NCBI RefSeq assembly: GCF_003002875.1 | Contig: NZ_PVTH01000004.1 | Span: 62,001-126,000 of the forward strand | From: Arcticibacter pallidicorallinus | GTDB taxonomy: Bacteria; Bacteroidota; Bacteroidia; Sphingobacteriales; Sphingobacteriaceae | DNA length: 64,000 nt | Reading direction: 5' to 3' | Shown: in pieces, positions 1-8,462 of the stretch | How the letters are laid out: every line of letters begins with the position of its first letter | Position numbering within the stretch: the stretch's first letter is position 1 | Notes under the pieces: model-generated | Databases searched by the model: none | What the model saw: the letters and a program-made list of their open reading frames with translations, nothing else | What the model was told of the DNA's origin: nothing | Program-made: the position numbers and the translations under genes

Positions 1-1622
1 TCAGGAACCTATACCGCTATACCATCGCCACTAAGCAGGTGGAGCAGCTTACGGATTATTTCACGGGGATCAGCGGTATCACGGAGTATTCCCCAGCCTT
101 GAGCGTATCAAGGAACGACGATGTTCTCTACTCCTACTACCGTTCTCAAAAATACACGATCTATAATGCCAGGGTAAGTGATTTTACGGCTCAGCCCGTA
201 GACCCTAAGGCGATCAACTTCGATGCAGCCACGCTCCCGCCCTTAAAGCAAACAGGTGTAGACCTGATCAATGCAAACCTTGCCAACTTCGAGCGTTTCG
301 AGTTGCTCGGATCAGAACAGATAACGGATGAAAAATACAGGCCACAGTTCAAGCTGGATTATCTGGCAAGTAATGGAGTCGGTGCTTCTGTAGGGCGTTT
401 CGGTACGGGCCTCTCCAGCGGAGTGCAGGGAATATTCAGCGATATCCTGGGACGCAATCAAATCTTTGCCACTGCGGCTGTTAATGGAGAAGTTCAGGAC
501 TTCGGTGCGCAGCTGGCATACATCAATCAGCAAGGACGTATAAACTTTGGTACTTCAATCTCCCATATTCCTTATTTGTCAGGCTTCTATGTCAGCCAGA
601 TAGAGGAAGGTGACAATCCGCTTAAAACAGGTTATAATTATGTTGAGGGGACTGACCTGATGCGTACTTTTGAAGATCAGGTCCAGCTGTTTGGAATATA
701 TCCCTTCTCCCGGATTTTCCGTTTTGAGGTAGGGCTAGGTGCTGCTTATTACAGCTATCGAATTGATCGTTTAGCTAATTACTATGCCGCAACCGTAAAT
801 CCTAACGGCCAGGTTACTGGCATTGACCGTTATCCGTTCGACTCAGACCGTCGGAAATTAAAAGGAGAAAGCCTTGAGCGTGCCTATCCGGGATACAGCT
901 TCAACGCCTTTACCATCTATCAAACGAATGCAGCCTTCGTGGGAGACAACTCATTCTCCGGTGTAACGTCGCCCTTAAGCGGCTTCCGCTTCCGCATAGG
1001 GATCGAAAGCTATGTAGGTGATTACACGTTCAACGCCTTCAGTGCGGATCTTCGCAGATACGTCAGAATTAAGCCAGTGACATTTGCAGGCCGTTTTTAC
1101 AGCTATACACGCTTTGGAAAAGATCAAACAGGACTATATCCCCTCTTCATCGGATATCCGTATCTGATCAGAGGTTATGAATCAAGCTCACTTTATGCGA
1201 ACAATGGAGTAAATAATGCGGGTATTTCATTTGATCAACTATCCGGTTCCAAAATTGCAGTAGCTAACTTTGAAGTGCGCCTGCCTTTTACCGGTCCTGA
1301 GAAGCTTGCAGCTCTGGAGTCAAAGTTTCTGTTTAGTGATCTTAACCTGTTTTTTGATATCGGTATCGCGTATAACCAAAATTCCAAGTTAAGATGGAAA
1401 GCCTCTGATGGCGGCCAGGTAATTGACATCCCTTCTACCGATCCTACGTACAACAACTCAAACAGGTCGGTCATCGAGCGGATACCAGCCATGAGTGCGG
1501 GTATTTCACTCAGGGTAAATATGTTCGGTTATTTTGTATTGGAGCCTTACTATGCGTTTCCTTTCCAACGCAAAGACATCAAGGCCGGAGTATTTGGTCT
1601 GACATTCGCCCCGGGCTGGTAA
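1..1622 (+). CDS. Beta-propeller/beta-barrel outer-membrane surface protein, 3' part
   Basis: Partial gene: the frame is open at the left edge (first full codon at base 3), so the true start lies outside the window. The first ~50 visible residues (RNLYRYTIATKQVEQLTDYF, then TEYSPALSVSRNDDVLYSY) read as a blade of a TolB/WD40-like propeller (PD40 type). After a linker of ~50 residues the remaining ~420 residues are rich in aromatic, alternating strands and end FGLTFAPGW, as outer-membrane barrels of the Omp85/surface-antigen type do. A role at the outer membrane is inferred; substrate unknown. A perfect 14-bp stem-loop follows the stop codon. Confidence 0.7.
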   Translation, partial: RNLYRYTIATKQVEQLTDYFTGISGITEYSPALSVSRNDDVLYSYYRSQKYTIYNARVSDFTAQPVDPKAINFDAATLPPLKQTGVDLINANLANFERFELLGSEQITDEKYRPQFKLDYLASNGVGASVGRFGTGLSSGVQGIFSDILGRNQIFATAAVNGEVQDFGAQLAYINQQGRINFGTSISHIPYLSGFYVSQIEEGDNPLKTGYNYVEGTDLMRTFEDQVQLFGIYPFSRIFRFEVGLGAAYYSYRIDRLANYYAATVNPNGQVTGIDRYPFDSDRRKLKGESLERAYPGYSFNAFTIYQTNAAFVGDNSFSGVTSPLSGFRFRIGIESYVGDYTFNAFSADLRRYVRIKPVTFAGRFYSYTRFGKDQTGLYPLFIGYPYLIRGYESSSLYANNGVNNAGISFDQLSGSKIAVANFEVRLPFTGPEKLAALESKFLFSDLNLFFDIGIAYNQNSKLRWKASDGGQVIDIPSTDPTYNNSNRSVIERIPAMSAGISLRVNMFGYFVLEPYYAFPFQRKDIKAGVFGLTFAPGW

Positions 1623-1651
1623 GCATACCAGTCATCCATATAGGAACGAAT

Positions 1652-1689
1652 AATAAGAAAAGCGGTTAATTTAGGCCGCTTTTCTTATT
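1652..1689. terminator. Bidirectional terminator
   Basis: A perfect 14-bp stem (AATAAGAAAAGCGG / CCGCTTTTCTTATT) with a 10-base loop, flanked by A and T runs, sits between two convergent genes. The stop codon of the minus-strand GIY-YIG gene (1671-1673) lies inside the loop, so the terminator overlaps that gene's last codons. Confidence 0.85.
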
Positions 1690-2015
1690 CTGAGAAGCGA
1701 TGAGATATCTGCCTTCATAGCTTGCTCCTCATATTCTAAACCAATTGCAAGATCAATCCAATCCGGATTAACATCACGAACCAGTTTCTCTTTTTGAGCT
1801 CTTGTATATTTGCAGATCTCGTTGAAACGCTGTAAAGCGTCCTCTTCATTTAAAAGCTCCTCGAAATAGATCAGTCTGCTAAGTTGGCTGGCATTATCGA
1901 AAAACAAGTTCGGCATCTCCTTATAAAAACTGATCGTCTTTAACAAATCGGAGCTCATGCCCACATGAAGGGATGTACGGTTTCTGTCTGTAATTACATA
2001 AACAAATCTTTTCAT
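1671..2015 (-). CDS. GIY-YIG nuclease family protein, divergent motif
   Basis: A 114-residue protein with the layout of a single-domain GIY-YIG protein: FVYVITD at the N-terminus in place of GIY, LHVGMSSDL in place of YIG, then a SRLIYFEELLNEEDALQRFNEI helix like the conserved LVYYE segment of UPF0213-type members. The canonical glycine and tyrosines are largely replaced, so nuclease activity is uncertain. It is divergent from a LexA-like repressor gene with 89 bases between start codons. A promoter on this strand (TTTG, 18 bases, TATATTTA) would span the palindrome at 2070-2084, so control by the neighbour is plausible. Confidence 0.65.
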   Translation of the reverse strand: MKRFVYVITDRNRTSLHVGMSSDLLKTISFYKEMPNLFFDNASQLSRLIYFEELLNEEDALQRFNEICKYTRAQKEKLVRDVNPDWIDLAIGLEYEEQAMKADISSLLRIRKAA

Positions 2016-2069
2016 GACTTTTCGCCTTTATATATTAGAATTATTTGCTAATTTTATTGGCATAAATAT

Positions 2070-2084
2070 ACTAACAATATTAGT
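2070..2084. promoter_or_regulatory. Candidate operator palindrome between divergent genes
   Basis: ACTAACAATATTAGT is a 15-base palindrome with 5-base arms ACTAA/TTAGT. It lies between the -33-like TTTG (minus strand) and the -7-like TATATTTA of the minus-strand gene and about 20 bases upstream of the repressor start codon. A looser TTAG...CTAA pair (2035-2051) lies nearby. Binding by the LexA-like protein encoded next door is inferred from position only. Confidence 0.45.
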
Positions 2085-2104
2085 AATTCAAAATTTATTT
2101 TAAA

Positions 2105-2881
2105 ATGCGGAACATTTCTAACAATCTACGATACCTACGGAAAAACAAAGGCCTTACACAGCAGCAATTTGCTGATAATATGGAGATTAAGAGATCTCTG
2201 GTCGGAGCCTATGAAGAAGACCGCGCGGAGCCCAGATATGATTTGCTAAAAAAATTCGCAGAGTTTTACGAACTGAGCATGGATGAGCTCATCAACGAAA
2301 CGATCAATGATAAGTGGAAACCTAAGCCAAAAGTTGATCCTTCGGGCGTTCGCGTGCTTAGCATTTCAGTAGATTCAGAAGATCGCGAGAATATCGAACT
2401 TGTTCCGGTGAAAGCGAGTGCGGGTTATCTTAACGGTTATGCAGACCCTGAATATATCAGTGAGCTTCCTAAATTCAGGCTCCCCTTCCTCCCGCAGGGT
2501 ACGTTTCGCGCATTCGAGCTGAAGGGGGATTCGATGCTTCCTCTGCAGCCAGGCACACTCATCATTGGAGAATATATTGAAAACTGGACGGATGTGAAAG
2601 TTGGCGAAACCTATGTTTTTATTACTAAATCTGATGGCATTGTATACAAACGTGCAGGTAACAGGTACCGCGAAAATAAAACGATAAAGCTGATCTCAGA
2701 CAATCCTGTTTACGATCCTTATCCGGTTCAGGCAGAAGACATACTGGAAGTATGGAAGGCTAAGGCCTATATATCGACGACATTCCCAGACCCTGCCCCC
2801 GAACCAACGATGGAAAGTCTCACTGCTATGATGGCTCAGATGCAAAAGTCCATTGCCCAGATCAACCAGTCGAAAAACTAA
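2105..2881 (+). CDS. LexA-like XRE/S24 transcriptional repressor
   Basis: 258 residues: an XRE helix-turn-helix at ~5-62 (LRKNKGLTQQQFADN ... SLVGAYEEDRAEPRYDLL) joined to a C-terminal S24 peptidase-like domain. The self-cleavage parts are all present: an Ala106-Gly107 bond in KASAGY, Ser143 in KGDSMLP and Lys182 in IVYKRA. The family (LexA, CI-like repressors) loses DNA binding when RecA-stimulated autoproteolysis splits the two domains, so this is probably a stress-responsive repressor. It is divergent from the GIY-YIG gene and may control both. Its target set cannot be seen here; it may also be a phage-derived repressor, although no phage genes are nearby. Confidence 0.85.
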   Translation: MRNISNNLRYLRKNKGLTQQQFADNMEIKRSLVGAYEEDRAEPRYDLLKKFAEFYELSMDELINETINDKWKPKPKVDPSGVRVLSISVDSEDRENIELVPVKASAGYLNGYADPEYISELPKFRLPFLPQGTFRAFELKGDSMLPLQPGTLIIGEYIENWTDVKVGETYVFITKSDGIVYKRAGNRYRENKTIKLISDNPVYDPYPVQAEDILEVWKAKAYISTTFPDPAPEPTMESLTAMMAQMQKSIAQINQSKN

Positions 2882-2953
2882 GAGATAAAAATTTGTTTTC
2901 CAGCGATTAAACCAGTTGGGCGGTCATGAGTCTATATAAACAAAAGAACCATT

Positions 2954-3352
2954 ATGAAACAGAATCTTTTGTTAATCGCTCTTCTGGCGGGAACGATTTC
3001 ACTTAGTCAGGCCCAGCAACGGCCGCAGTTTAACCCCGAAGAGATGGCAAAACGCAACCTCGAGATGATCGATAAGCGACTATCGCTTACGGACGACCAG
3101 AAGGCAAAGGTATCGGCTATCCTCCTTTCGCAAAGTAAATCGATTGACAGCCTCAGGAATGCAACGGGCGCTGAAGGCGACCGACAGGCAATGCGCAGCA
3201 AGATGCAGTCGCTCCAGCAGGAGAACCAGCAAAAAATAAAGGGAGTACTTACGGATGTACAGAAAGAAAGCTACGAGACTCTTCTAACTGAGCAACGCAA
3301 CAGAATGGGCAATGGCGGCCAACGCCGTGTCCGCGAAACACCAGCCAACTAG
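2954..3352 (+). CDS. Periplasmic Spy/CpxP-like LTxxQ protein
   Basis: 132 residues with a clear signal peptide (MKQNLLLIALLAGTISLSQAQ, cut after AQA-like residues). The mature part is charged and helical, with two LTxxQ motifs, LTDDQ (~46) and LTDVQ (~99), which define the Spy/CpxP envelope-stress superfamily. A spheroplast-protein-like chaperone or metal-stress role is known for relatives; here it is inferred. The Gln- and Arg-rich tail (NGGQRRVRETPAN) is low complexity. It lies 72 bases after the repressor gene and may be read separately. Confidence 0.65.
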   Translation: MKQNLLLIALLAGTISLSQAQQRPQFNPEEMAKRNLEMIDKRLSLTDDQKAKVSAILLSQSKSIDSLRNATGAEGDRQAMRSKMQSLQQENQQKIKGVLTDVQKESYETLLTEQRNRMGNGGQRRVRETPAN

Positions 3353-3489
3353 GTTGAAGAATCGAAAATAATCAAAAAACTATATTTTTAAGTAAACCCA
3401 ATAGTCCGGATAAGAGATCCTATATCCCCCGGATTATTGAGTTTCTATTAATCTGATACCGCCTGGTGATAAGCCGGTAGGCAGCTGGT

Positions 3490-3617
3490 GATCTGCTAGT
3501 GGGTGTAGCCGCATTGTAGCCAGAGTGAGGCCACAGTGAGGCCACGTTTTATCAGGAAATGGTGGCATCAACGTGGCCTCACTGTGGCTTCACTCTGGCA
3601 TCACCCACCAGCAGATC
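3490..3617. repeat. Large imperfect inverted repeat (possible REP/MITE-like element)
   Basis: Left arm 3490-3548 begins GATCTGCTAGTGGGTG and ends GAGGCCACGTT; right arm 3570-3617 begins AACGTGGCCTCACTGTGG and ends CACCCACCAGCAGATC. Read as reverse complements the arms agree almost throughout, apart from about a dozen extra bases in the left arm (GCCGCATTGTA region) and two or three substitutions. The loop is ~21 bases. The left arm also holds a tandem AGTGAGGCCAC duplication. It is much too long for a terminator and has no U-tract. Confidence 0.75.
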
Positions 3618-3749
3618 CTAAGCTTATCTAGATAAGACCAAAACGTGATAAAGGTTGTAGGCAAGGCATTCATAAACGGCAAGGAGCGAAAAGGTACTAA
3701 CCACAGGTGTTTCTTTATAATCAGCCCTACCATTAAACCACAATTAATA

Positions 3750-3757
3750 TATATTTG
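3750..3757 (+). promoter_or_regulatory. Bacteroidota -7 element of the aminotransferase gene
   Basis: TATATTTG matches the TAnnTTTG consensus exactly and ends only 4 bases before the ATG at 3762. Transcription would then begin at or within a few bases of the start codon, giving a leaderless or near-leaderless message. No good -33 TTTG is seen at the usual spacing, so this stays tentative. Confidence 0.45.
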
Positions 3758-3761
3758 TGGT

Positions 3762-4958
3762 ATGAGTATCTTATCTAACCGCATTAACAATCTCGACGAG
3801 TCGGCAACTATAAAAATGGCCAAACTCGGTCGTGAACTGGCAGCAAAAGGGGTTGACGTAATCAGCCTTAGTCTTGGGGAAACAGACTTTTACACACCTG
3901 ACTTTGTAAAAGATGCAGCGAAAAAAGCAATCGACGACAACTTTTCTTATTACACTCCCGTACCCGGATATCCGGAGCTGAGGAAGGCTATTGCAGAAAA
4001 GTTGAAGCGGGAAAACAATCTGGATTACAACTTCGATCAGATCGTGGTTTCGACAGGAGCAAAACAATCGCTCACAAATGCGATCCTTTGCCTTGTTAAT
4101 CCTGGCGATGAGGTTATCATCCCGACACCTTACTGGGTATCTTACTCCGAGTTGGTTAAGTTAGGGGAGGGAACTTCGGTATTTATCGATACTACATTAG
4201 AGAGTGATTTTAAGATCACACCTGAAGAGCTGGAAGCCGCGATTACTCCAAAGAGCAAACTTTTCATGTTCTCTTCTCCAAATAATCCAACCGGTACCGT
4301 TTATACAAGAGATGAGCTGGCGGCTCTGGTTAAGGTATTCGAAAAATATCCGGATATCTATATTATCTCAGACGAGATCTACGAACACATCAATTTCCTT
4401 GATGCGCACGTTTCGATAGCCGAGTTCGAGAGCATCAAAGACCGTGTGATCATTATCAACGGATTGTCAAAAGCTTATGCGATGACAGGTTGGAGACTGG
4501 GATTCTCTGCAAGCAGCAAGGAAATTGCCAATGCATGTGACAAACTTCAGAGTCAGATGACATCAGGAACGTGCTCGATCACTCAAAAAGCCGGAATCGC
4601 AGCTTATAACGGCAGCCTTGACAGCGTTAAAGAGATGCAGGTTGTTTTTGAGAAACGCCGTAACCTGGTTTACGATCTGTTAAAGGATATCCCGGGACTA
4701 AAGGTGAATCTTCCTGGAGGCGCGTTCTACTTCTTCCCGGATGTAAGCTCATTCTTCGGAAAGACTACTGAGGATGGCGAAGTGATAAATACCTCAGACG
4801 AGCTGGCATTACACATCCTGAACAAGGGACATGTTGCGGTAGTAAGCGGGGATGCTTTCGGCGACAAGAACTCCATTAGAATTTCATACGCGGCGTCTGA
4901 AGACAAACTAAAAGAAGCTTGCTTACGCATTAAAAATACATTAGCGAAATTAAAATGA
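3762..4958 (+). CDS. aspC: Class I pyridoxal-phosphate aminotransferase (aspartate type)
   Basis: 398 residues from ATG 3762 (MSILSNRINNLDESATIKM), the usual family N-terminus; the frame stays open upstream to 3645 but those codons cross the repeat region. Fold-type I motifs are present: SLGETDFYTP, GAKQSL, SSPNNPTGTVY, SDEIYEHI and the Schiff-base Lys237 in NGLSKAYAMTGWRLGF, followed by Arg-containing RISYAASE near the end. It transfers amino groups between aspartate (or related amino acids) and 2-oxoglutarate. The stop codon overlaps the next start (ATGA), so it is cotranslated with the heptose kinase gene. Confidence 0.9.
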   Translation: MSILSNRINNLDESATIKMAKLGRELAAKGVDVISLSLGETDFYTPDFVKDAAKKAIDDNFSYYTPVPGYPELRKAIAEKLKRENNLDYNFDQIVVSTGAKQSLTNAILCLVNPGDEVIIPTPYWVSYSELVKLGEGTSVFIDTTLESDFKITPEELEAAITPKSKLFMFSSPNNPTGTVYTRDELAALVKVFEKYPDIYIISDEIYEHINFLDAHVSIAEFESIKDRVIIINGLSKAYAMTGWRLGFSASSKEIANACDKLQSQMTSGTCSITQKAGIAAYNGSLDSVKEMQVVFEKRRNLVYDLLKDIPGLKVNLPGGAFYFFPDVSSFFGKTTEDGEVINTSDELALHILNKGHVAVVSGDAFGDKNSIRISYAASEDKLKEACLRIKNTLAKLK

Positions 4959-5929
4959 CAGACATATTCAGAAAATTCGACACACTGAATATTCTGATCA
5001 TCGGAGACGTCATGATGGATTCATACCTTTGGGGAGCTGTAGAACGCATCTCCCCGGAGGCTCCTGTACCCGTAGTTTCGGTCAGGAAAAGGGAAAACCG
5101 TCTGGGTGGCGCGGCTAACGTTGCCCTCAATGTTCAGTCTCTCGGTGCTAAACCCATAATTTGTTCTGTAATCGGCAACGACGCAGAAGGTATAACGTTT
5201 CTTCAGCTGCTGAAGGAGCACGATCTTTCGGCCGAGGGCATGATTTCCGTGGCAGACCGACCTACCACGGTGAAAACCCGTGTCATCGGTCAGAATCAGC
5301 AGATGCTTCGTATTGATGAGGAGACAGATGCGCCGCTTGATCCAGAGCACAGCGAACAACTGCTTTCGAAAATCAGACAAGTTCTTTCCAGTACTGAAAT
5401 ACATGCGATTATCTTCGAAGATTACGATAAAGGTGTCATCAGCGATGATTTGATTGCGACAGTTGTTGCAGAAGCAAAAGCAAGGCAGATCATCACCGTT
5501 GTTGATCCAAAGAAACGAAATTTCCTAAGCTATTCGGGTGTTACTTTATTTAAACCCAACCTGAAGGAACTGCGTGAGGGGCTTAAGATCGAAATCGATA
5601 TGCGTAAGAATAGTGATATGGAATCGGCCGCCAATGAGATCAAAAGCCGTCTGCAGGCAGATTATATCATGGTTACGCTCTCTGAACGGGGAGTTTTCTT
5701 GCAGTCAAACGATCACAAGCAACTGATTCCCGCACACGTTCGCAAGATTGCCGATGTTTCCGGTGCCGGAGACACCGTGATTGCGACTGCCGCGGTATGT
5801 TTGGCCAGCGGGATGGAGCCCTTTAAAACGGCTGCGGTAGCAAATCTGGCAGGAGGCTTGGTTTGTGAGCATGTAGGTGTTGTGTCGATTTGCAGAGAGC
5901 AACTCCTCCGAGAAGCACTAAAACTTTAA
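4955..5929 (+). CDS. hldA: D-glycero-beta-D-manno-heptose 7-phosphate kinase
   Basis: 324 residues of the PfkB/ribokinase family, matching the kinase half of HldE/RfaE. N-terminal IGDVMMDSYLWG and ISPEAPVPVV, the GGAANVALN glycine motif, and near the end the anion-hole/catalytic DVSGAGDTV (Asp273 the likely base). The adenylyltransferase half of the E. coli bifunctional protein is absent, so a separate nucleotidyltransferase is expected elsewhere. It makes heptose 1,7-bisphosphate for lipopolysaccharide inner core, consistent with kdsB in the same window. The start overlaps the aminotransferase stop. Confidence 0.88.
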   Translation: MTDIFRKFDTLNILIIGDVMMDSYLWGAVERISPEAPVPVVSVRKRENRLGGAANVALNVQSLGAKPIICSVIGNDAEGITFLQLLKEHDLSAEGMISVADRPTTVKTRVIGQNQQMLRIDEETDAPLDPEHSEQLLSKIRQVLSSTEIHAIIFEDYDKGVISDDLIATVVAEAKARQIITVVDPKKRNFLSYSGVTLFKPNLKELREGLKIEIDMRKNSDMESAANEIKSRLQADYIMVTLSERGVFLQSNDHKQLIPAHVRKIADVSGAGDTVIATAAVCLASGMEPFKTAAVANLAGGLVCEHVGVVSICREQLLREALKL

Positions 5930-5936
5930 CACAATA

Positions 5937-5967
5937 AAGTAAGAGCATCTCCTTACTGCTCTTACTT
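5937..5967. terminator. Bidirectional terminator between convergent genes
   Basis: AAGTAAGAGCA pairs with TGCTCTTACTT around a 9-base loop, just after the hldA stop and overlapping the stop codon of the minus-strand permease gene. Confidence 0.75.
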
Positions 5968-7209
5968 GCTTCTTATCGCTTCCACAGGGTCCAATCTGGA
6001 GGCCATAAACGCAGGAATGATTCCGGAAATAAGACCGATGGCTGTGGACAGGATAAACATCAGCACTACCTTGCTGATGTCTACAATGATATCTACGTCT
6101 GCGACCAAATGCAGCACAAACGCCAGAAGATAGACGATGGCGAGTCCGATAAGCCCGCCCATCAAACACAATACAACCGCCTCAATCAGGAACTGCAACA
6201 GAATAAAGTAATTCTTCGCTCCAAGCGACTTCTGGATACCAATGATATTAGTCCGCTCTTTTACAGAAACGAACATAATGTTTGCAATTCCAAATCCACC
6301 CACTAATATCGAGAAGATTCCGATCACGCCGCCCGCCAGGTTCACCACTGCGAACATACTATCCAGCTGCGCTGTGAGTATGGTTGATTTATTGAGCGCA
6401 AAGCTATCGTCTTGCAGGGGACTGAGGCGATGAACGGAACGCATTATTCCACGCAGTTCGCTTTCCAACTCCTCTACAGGAACACCAGGTTTGCCACGTA
6501 CCGATATTTCAGGCCCGTATTGTTCACTTTGAATATCGATAACATTACGCGCGAAGTTTAAAGGCAGCAACACGGTCTTATCTGCGGAAGTACCAAGCAT
6601 ATCTTCGCCCTCTTCTGCGAAAACACCAATTACCACCAATTTACGACCCAAAACATTGATTACTTTGCCCACCGCCCTCTGACCCGGAAACAAGCCCTCC
6701 GCTACAGAGTAACCTATGAGAGTAACGGGACTGCCGGCTTTGGATTCTGCTTCGGAAAAGTAACGTCCATCGTCCAGGTCAAAGTTCCAGGTCATATAGA
6801 AGTCATGTGTCACCGCCGATATTTGTGCGCCCTCCACGCTGCTGCTCTTATACTTAATGGTGCGATTTCCTGCCCATACGTTATAAGACACAGCCTCGGC
6901 ATTCGTTATCCGCTCCTTTACCTTTTCGAAATCACGGAGTGTTGGACTTGGCCTGTTCATGTATTTCCACCACTGGTAGTCGCCACCGAACTCCCAGGGC
7001 CACTTTTGAATATAAATCGTATTGCTGCCAAGCTTATCGACACTACTCTGGAGATTGTTCCGAAGTGTATCAACGGCAGAAAAAACACCGATGATCGTCA
7101 TAATCCCTATCGTGATTCCGATCAGGGATAAAAATGTGCGAAGCTTATTCTCCTTCAGCGAAGAAAAAGCAAAGTTAAAACTCTCCAGTATCAGCTTTAA
7201 GACGATCAT
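5962..7209 (-). CDS. MacB/FtsX-family ABC transporter permease
   Basis: 415 residues with the four-helix MacB plan: one helix near the N-terminus (TFLSLIGITIGIMTIIGVFSA), a ~220-residue periplasmic MacB_PCD domain with QKWPWEFGGDYQWW and SAVTHDFY segments, then three C-terminal helices in an FtsX domain (NIMFVSVKERTNIIGIQKSLGA ...). Such permeases work in mechanotransmission or lipoprotein/peptide export rather than classic import. The nearest ATPase gene of the matching class is 10413-11174 on the same strand, 3.2 kb away; pairing is possible but unproved. Confidence 0.85.
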   Translation of the reverse strand: MIVLKLILESFNFAFSSLKENKLRTFLSLIGITIGIMTIIGVFSAVDTLRNNLQSSVDKLGSNTIYIQKWPWEFGGDYQWWKYMNRPSPTLRDFEKVKERITNAEAVSYNVWAGNRTIKYKSSSVEGAQISAVTHDFYMTWNFDLDDGRYFSEAESKAGSPVTLIGYSVAEGLFPGQRAVGKVINVLGRKLVVIGVFAEEGEDMLGTSADKTVLLPLNFARNVIDIQSEQYGPEISVRGKPGVPVEELESELRGIMRSVHRLSPLQDDSFALNKSTILTAQLDSMFAVVNLAGGVIGIFSILVGGFGIANIMFVSVKERTNIIGIQKSLGAKNYFILLQFLIEAVVLCLMGGLIGLAIVYLLAFVLHLVADVDIIVDISKVVLMFILSTAIGLISGIIPAFMASRLDPVEAIRSK

Positions 7210-7374
7210 ACGTGAATTTAGACAAAGCTTCGATCAATTAGTTACATTACTTCAACTAAAATTGCGAGGTCTTTTCCGGGCCGGTACTCCTGAACGGATA
7301 CCATCTTAATCTCATATTCATGGGCTTAAACAGCTTAGGCTTACAAAATATTCATGTTTGACTTTATTTTTCAC

Positions 7375-7382
7375 TAACTTTG
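7375..7382 (+). promoter_or_regulatory. -7 element upstream of queA
   Basis: TAACTTTG matches TAnnTTTG exactly, 23 bases before the queA ATG. A TTTG lies at 7357-7360 but only 14 bases away, shorter than the usual ~19. Confidence 0.45.
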
Positions 7383-7405
7383 CGCCCTAAATTGAGTATA
7401 CGTAT

Positions 7406-8455
7406 ATGAAATTATCCCAGTTCAAATTCAATCTACCTGATTCTTTAATAGCACATAATCCTTCGGATCAGCGGGATGAGGCACGTTTAATGGTACTTGA
7501 CCGCAATACTGGAGCGATAGAGCACAAGATCTTTAAAGACGTCATCAATTACTTCGAAGAAAAAGACGTAATGATTCTGAATAACACCAAAGTTTTCCCT
7601 GCACGTATGTACGGCAACAAGGAAAAAACCGGTGCGACTATTGAAGTATTTTTACTACGTGAGCTGAACAAAGAATTGCGTTTATGGGATGTTCTAGTGG
7701 ACCCTGCACGTAAGATCCGGGTGGGAAATAAGCTATATTTTGGTGAGAATGACCTTCTGGTTGCCGAAGTGGTAGATAACACGACATCACGTGGGCGTAC
7801 AATTCGCTTCCTTTTCGATGGAACGGATGAAGAGTTCAGACGCAATATCGAGATCCTTGGAGAGACGCCTCTACCTAAATACATCAAGCGTAAAGCTACA
7901 GCAGAAGATAAAGAGCGTTATCAGACCATTTTTGCGAAGAATGAAGGTGCCGTTGCTGCTCCTACTGCAGGCTTGCACTTCAGTCGTGAGTTAATGAAGC
8001 GACTTGAGCTTAAAGGTGTTGACTTCGCTGAAGTAACCCTCCATGTTGGATTAGGTACCTTCAGACCTGTTGAGGTTGAAGATCTGACCAAGCATAAAAT
8101 GGATTCAGAGCAGATCATTATCGAGCCAAAGACAGCCGATCTTGTAAACAAAGCTATCGACGAAAAACGCCGTATCTGTGCTGTGGGCACAACGAGCATG
8201 CGTACTATCGAGTCAGCCGTCTCTGCGAACAAGAGATTGAAAGCGACGAATGACTGGACCAGCAAGTTCATCTTCCCTCCTTACGAGTTCAGCATTGCCA
8301 ATACAATGATCACCAACTTCCACACCCCTGAATCTACATTATTAATGATGATTTCGGCCTTTGGAGGATACGAGAATGTGATGAATGCCTACGAAGTGGC
8401 TGTAAAGGAGAAATATCGCTTCTACAGTTACGGCGATGCGATGCTGATTATCTAA
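7406..8455 (+). CDS. queA: S-adenosylmethionine:tRNA ribosyltransferase-isomerase
   Basis: 349 residues, full length for QueA, which moves the ribosyl group of SAM onto 7-aminomethyl-7-deazaguanine at tRNA wobble position 34 to form epoxyqueuosine. Family landmarks: the start [34 protein letters not shown], the [10 protein letters not shown] loop, [10 protein letters not shown], the [13 protein letters not shown] stretch and [12 protein letters not shown] near the end. It is followed after 7 bases by ispD on the same strand, so both are probably one transcript. Confidence 0.95.
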   Translation: MKLSQFKFNLPDSLIAHNPSDQRDEARLMVLDRNTGAIEHKIFKDVINYFEEKDVMILNNTKVFPARMYGNKEKTGATIEVFLLRELNKELRLWDVLVDPARKIRVGNKLYFGENDLLVAEVVDNTTSRGRTIRFLFDGTDEEFRRNIEILGETPLPKYIKRKATAEDKERYQTIFAKNEGAVAAPTAGLHFSRELMKRLELKGVDFAEVTLHVGLGTFRPVEVEDLTKHKMDSEQIIIEPKTADLVNKAIDEKRRICAVGTTSMRTIESAVSANKRLKATNDWTSKFIFPPYEFSIANTMITNFHTPESTLLMMISAFGGYENVMNAYEVAVKEKYRFYSYGDAMLII

Positions 8456-8462
8456 GCTAAAA

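Larger units (their letters stand above)
3353..3761. other. Gene-free 409-base stretch holding a large inverted repeat
   Basis: No convincing gene in either strand. The AT-rich first ~90 bases are followed by a GC-rich block (about 3460-3620) dominated by the inverted repeat listed separately, then by an AT-rich leader and the promoter of the aminotransferase gene. Open frames that cross it are extensions of the aminotransferase frame or shadows of the repeat. Confidence 0.7.

Noticed and set aside
3490-3617. CRISPR-like or attachment-site repeat
   Set aside because: Only one inverted pair and one short tandem duplication; no regularly spaced repeats and no cas or integrase genes in the window.
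3590-3823. 77-codon minus-strand frame across the inverted repeat
   Set aside because: Made by the repeat arm and the antisense of the aminotransferase leader; no start signal or domain.
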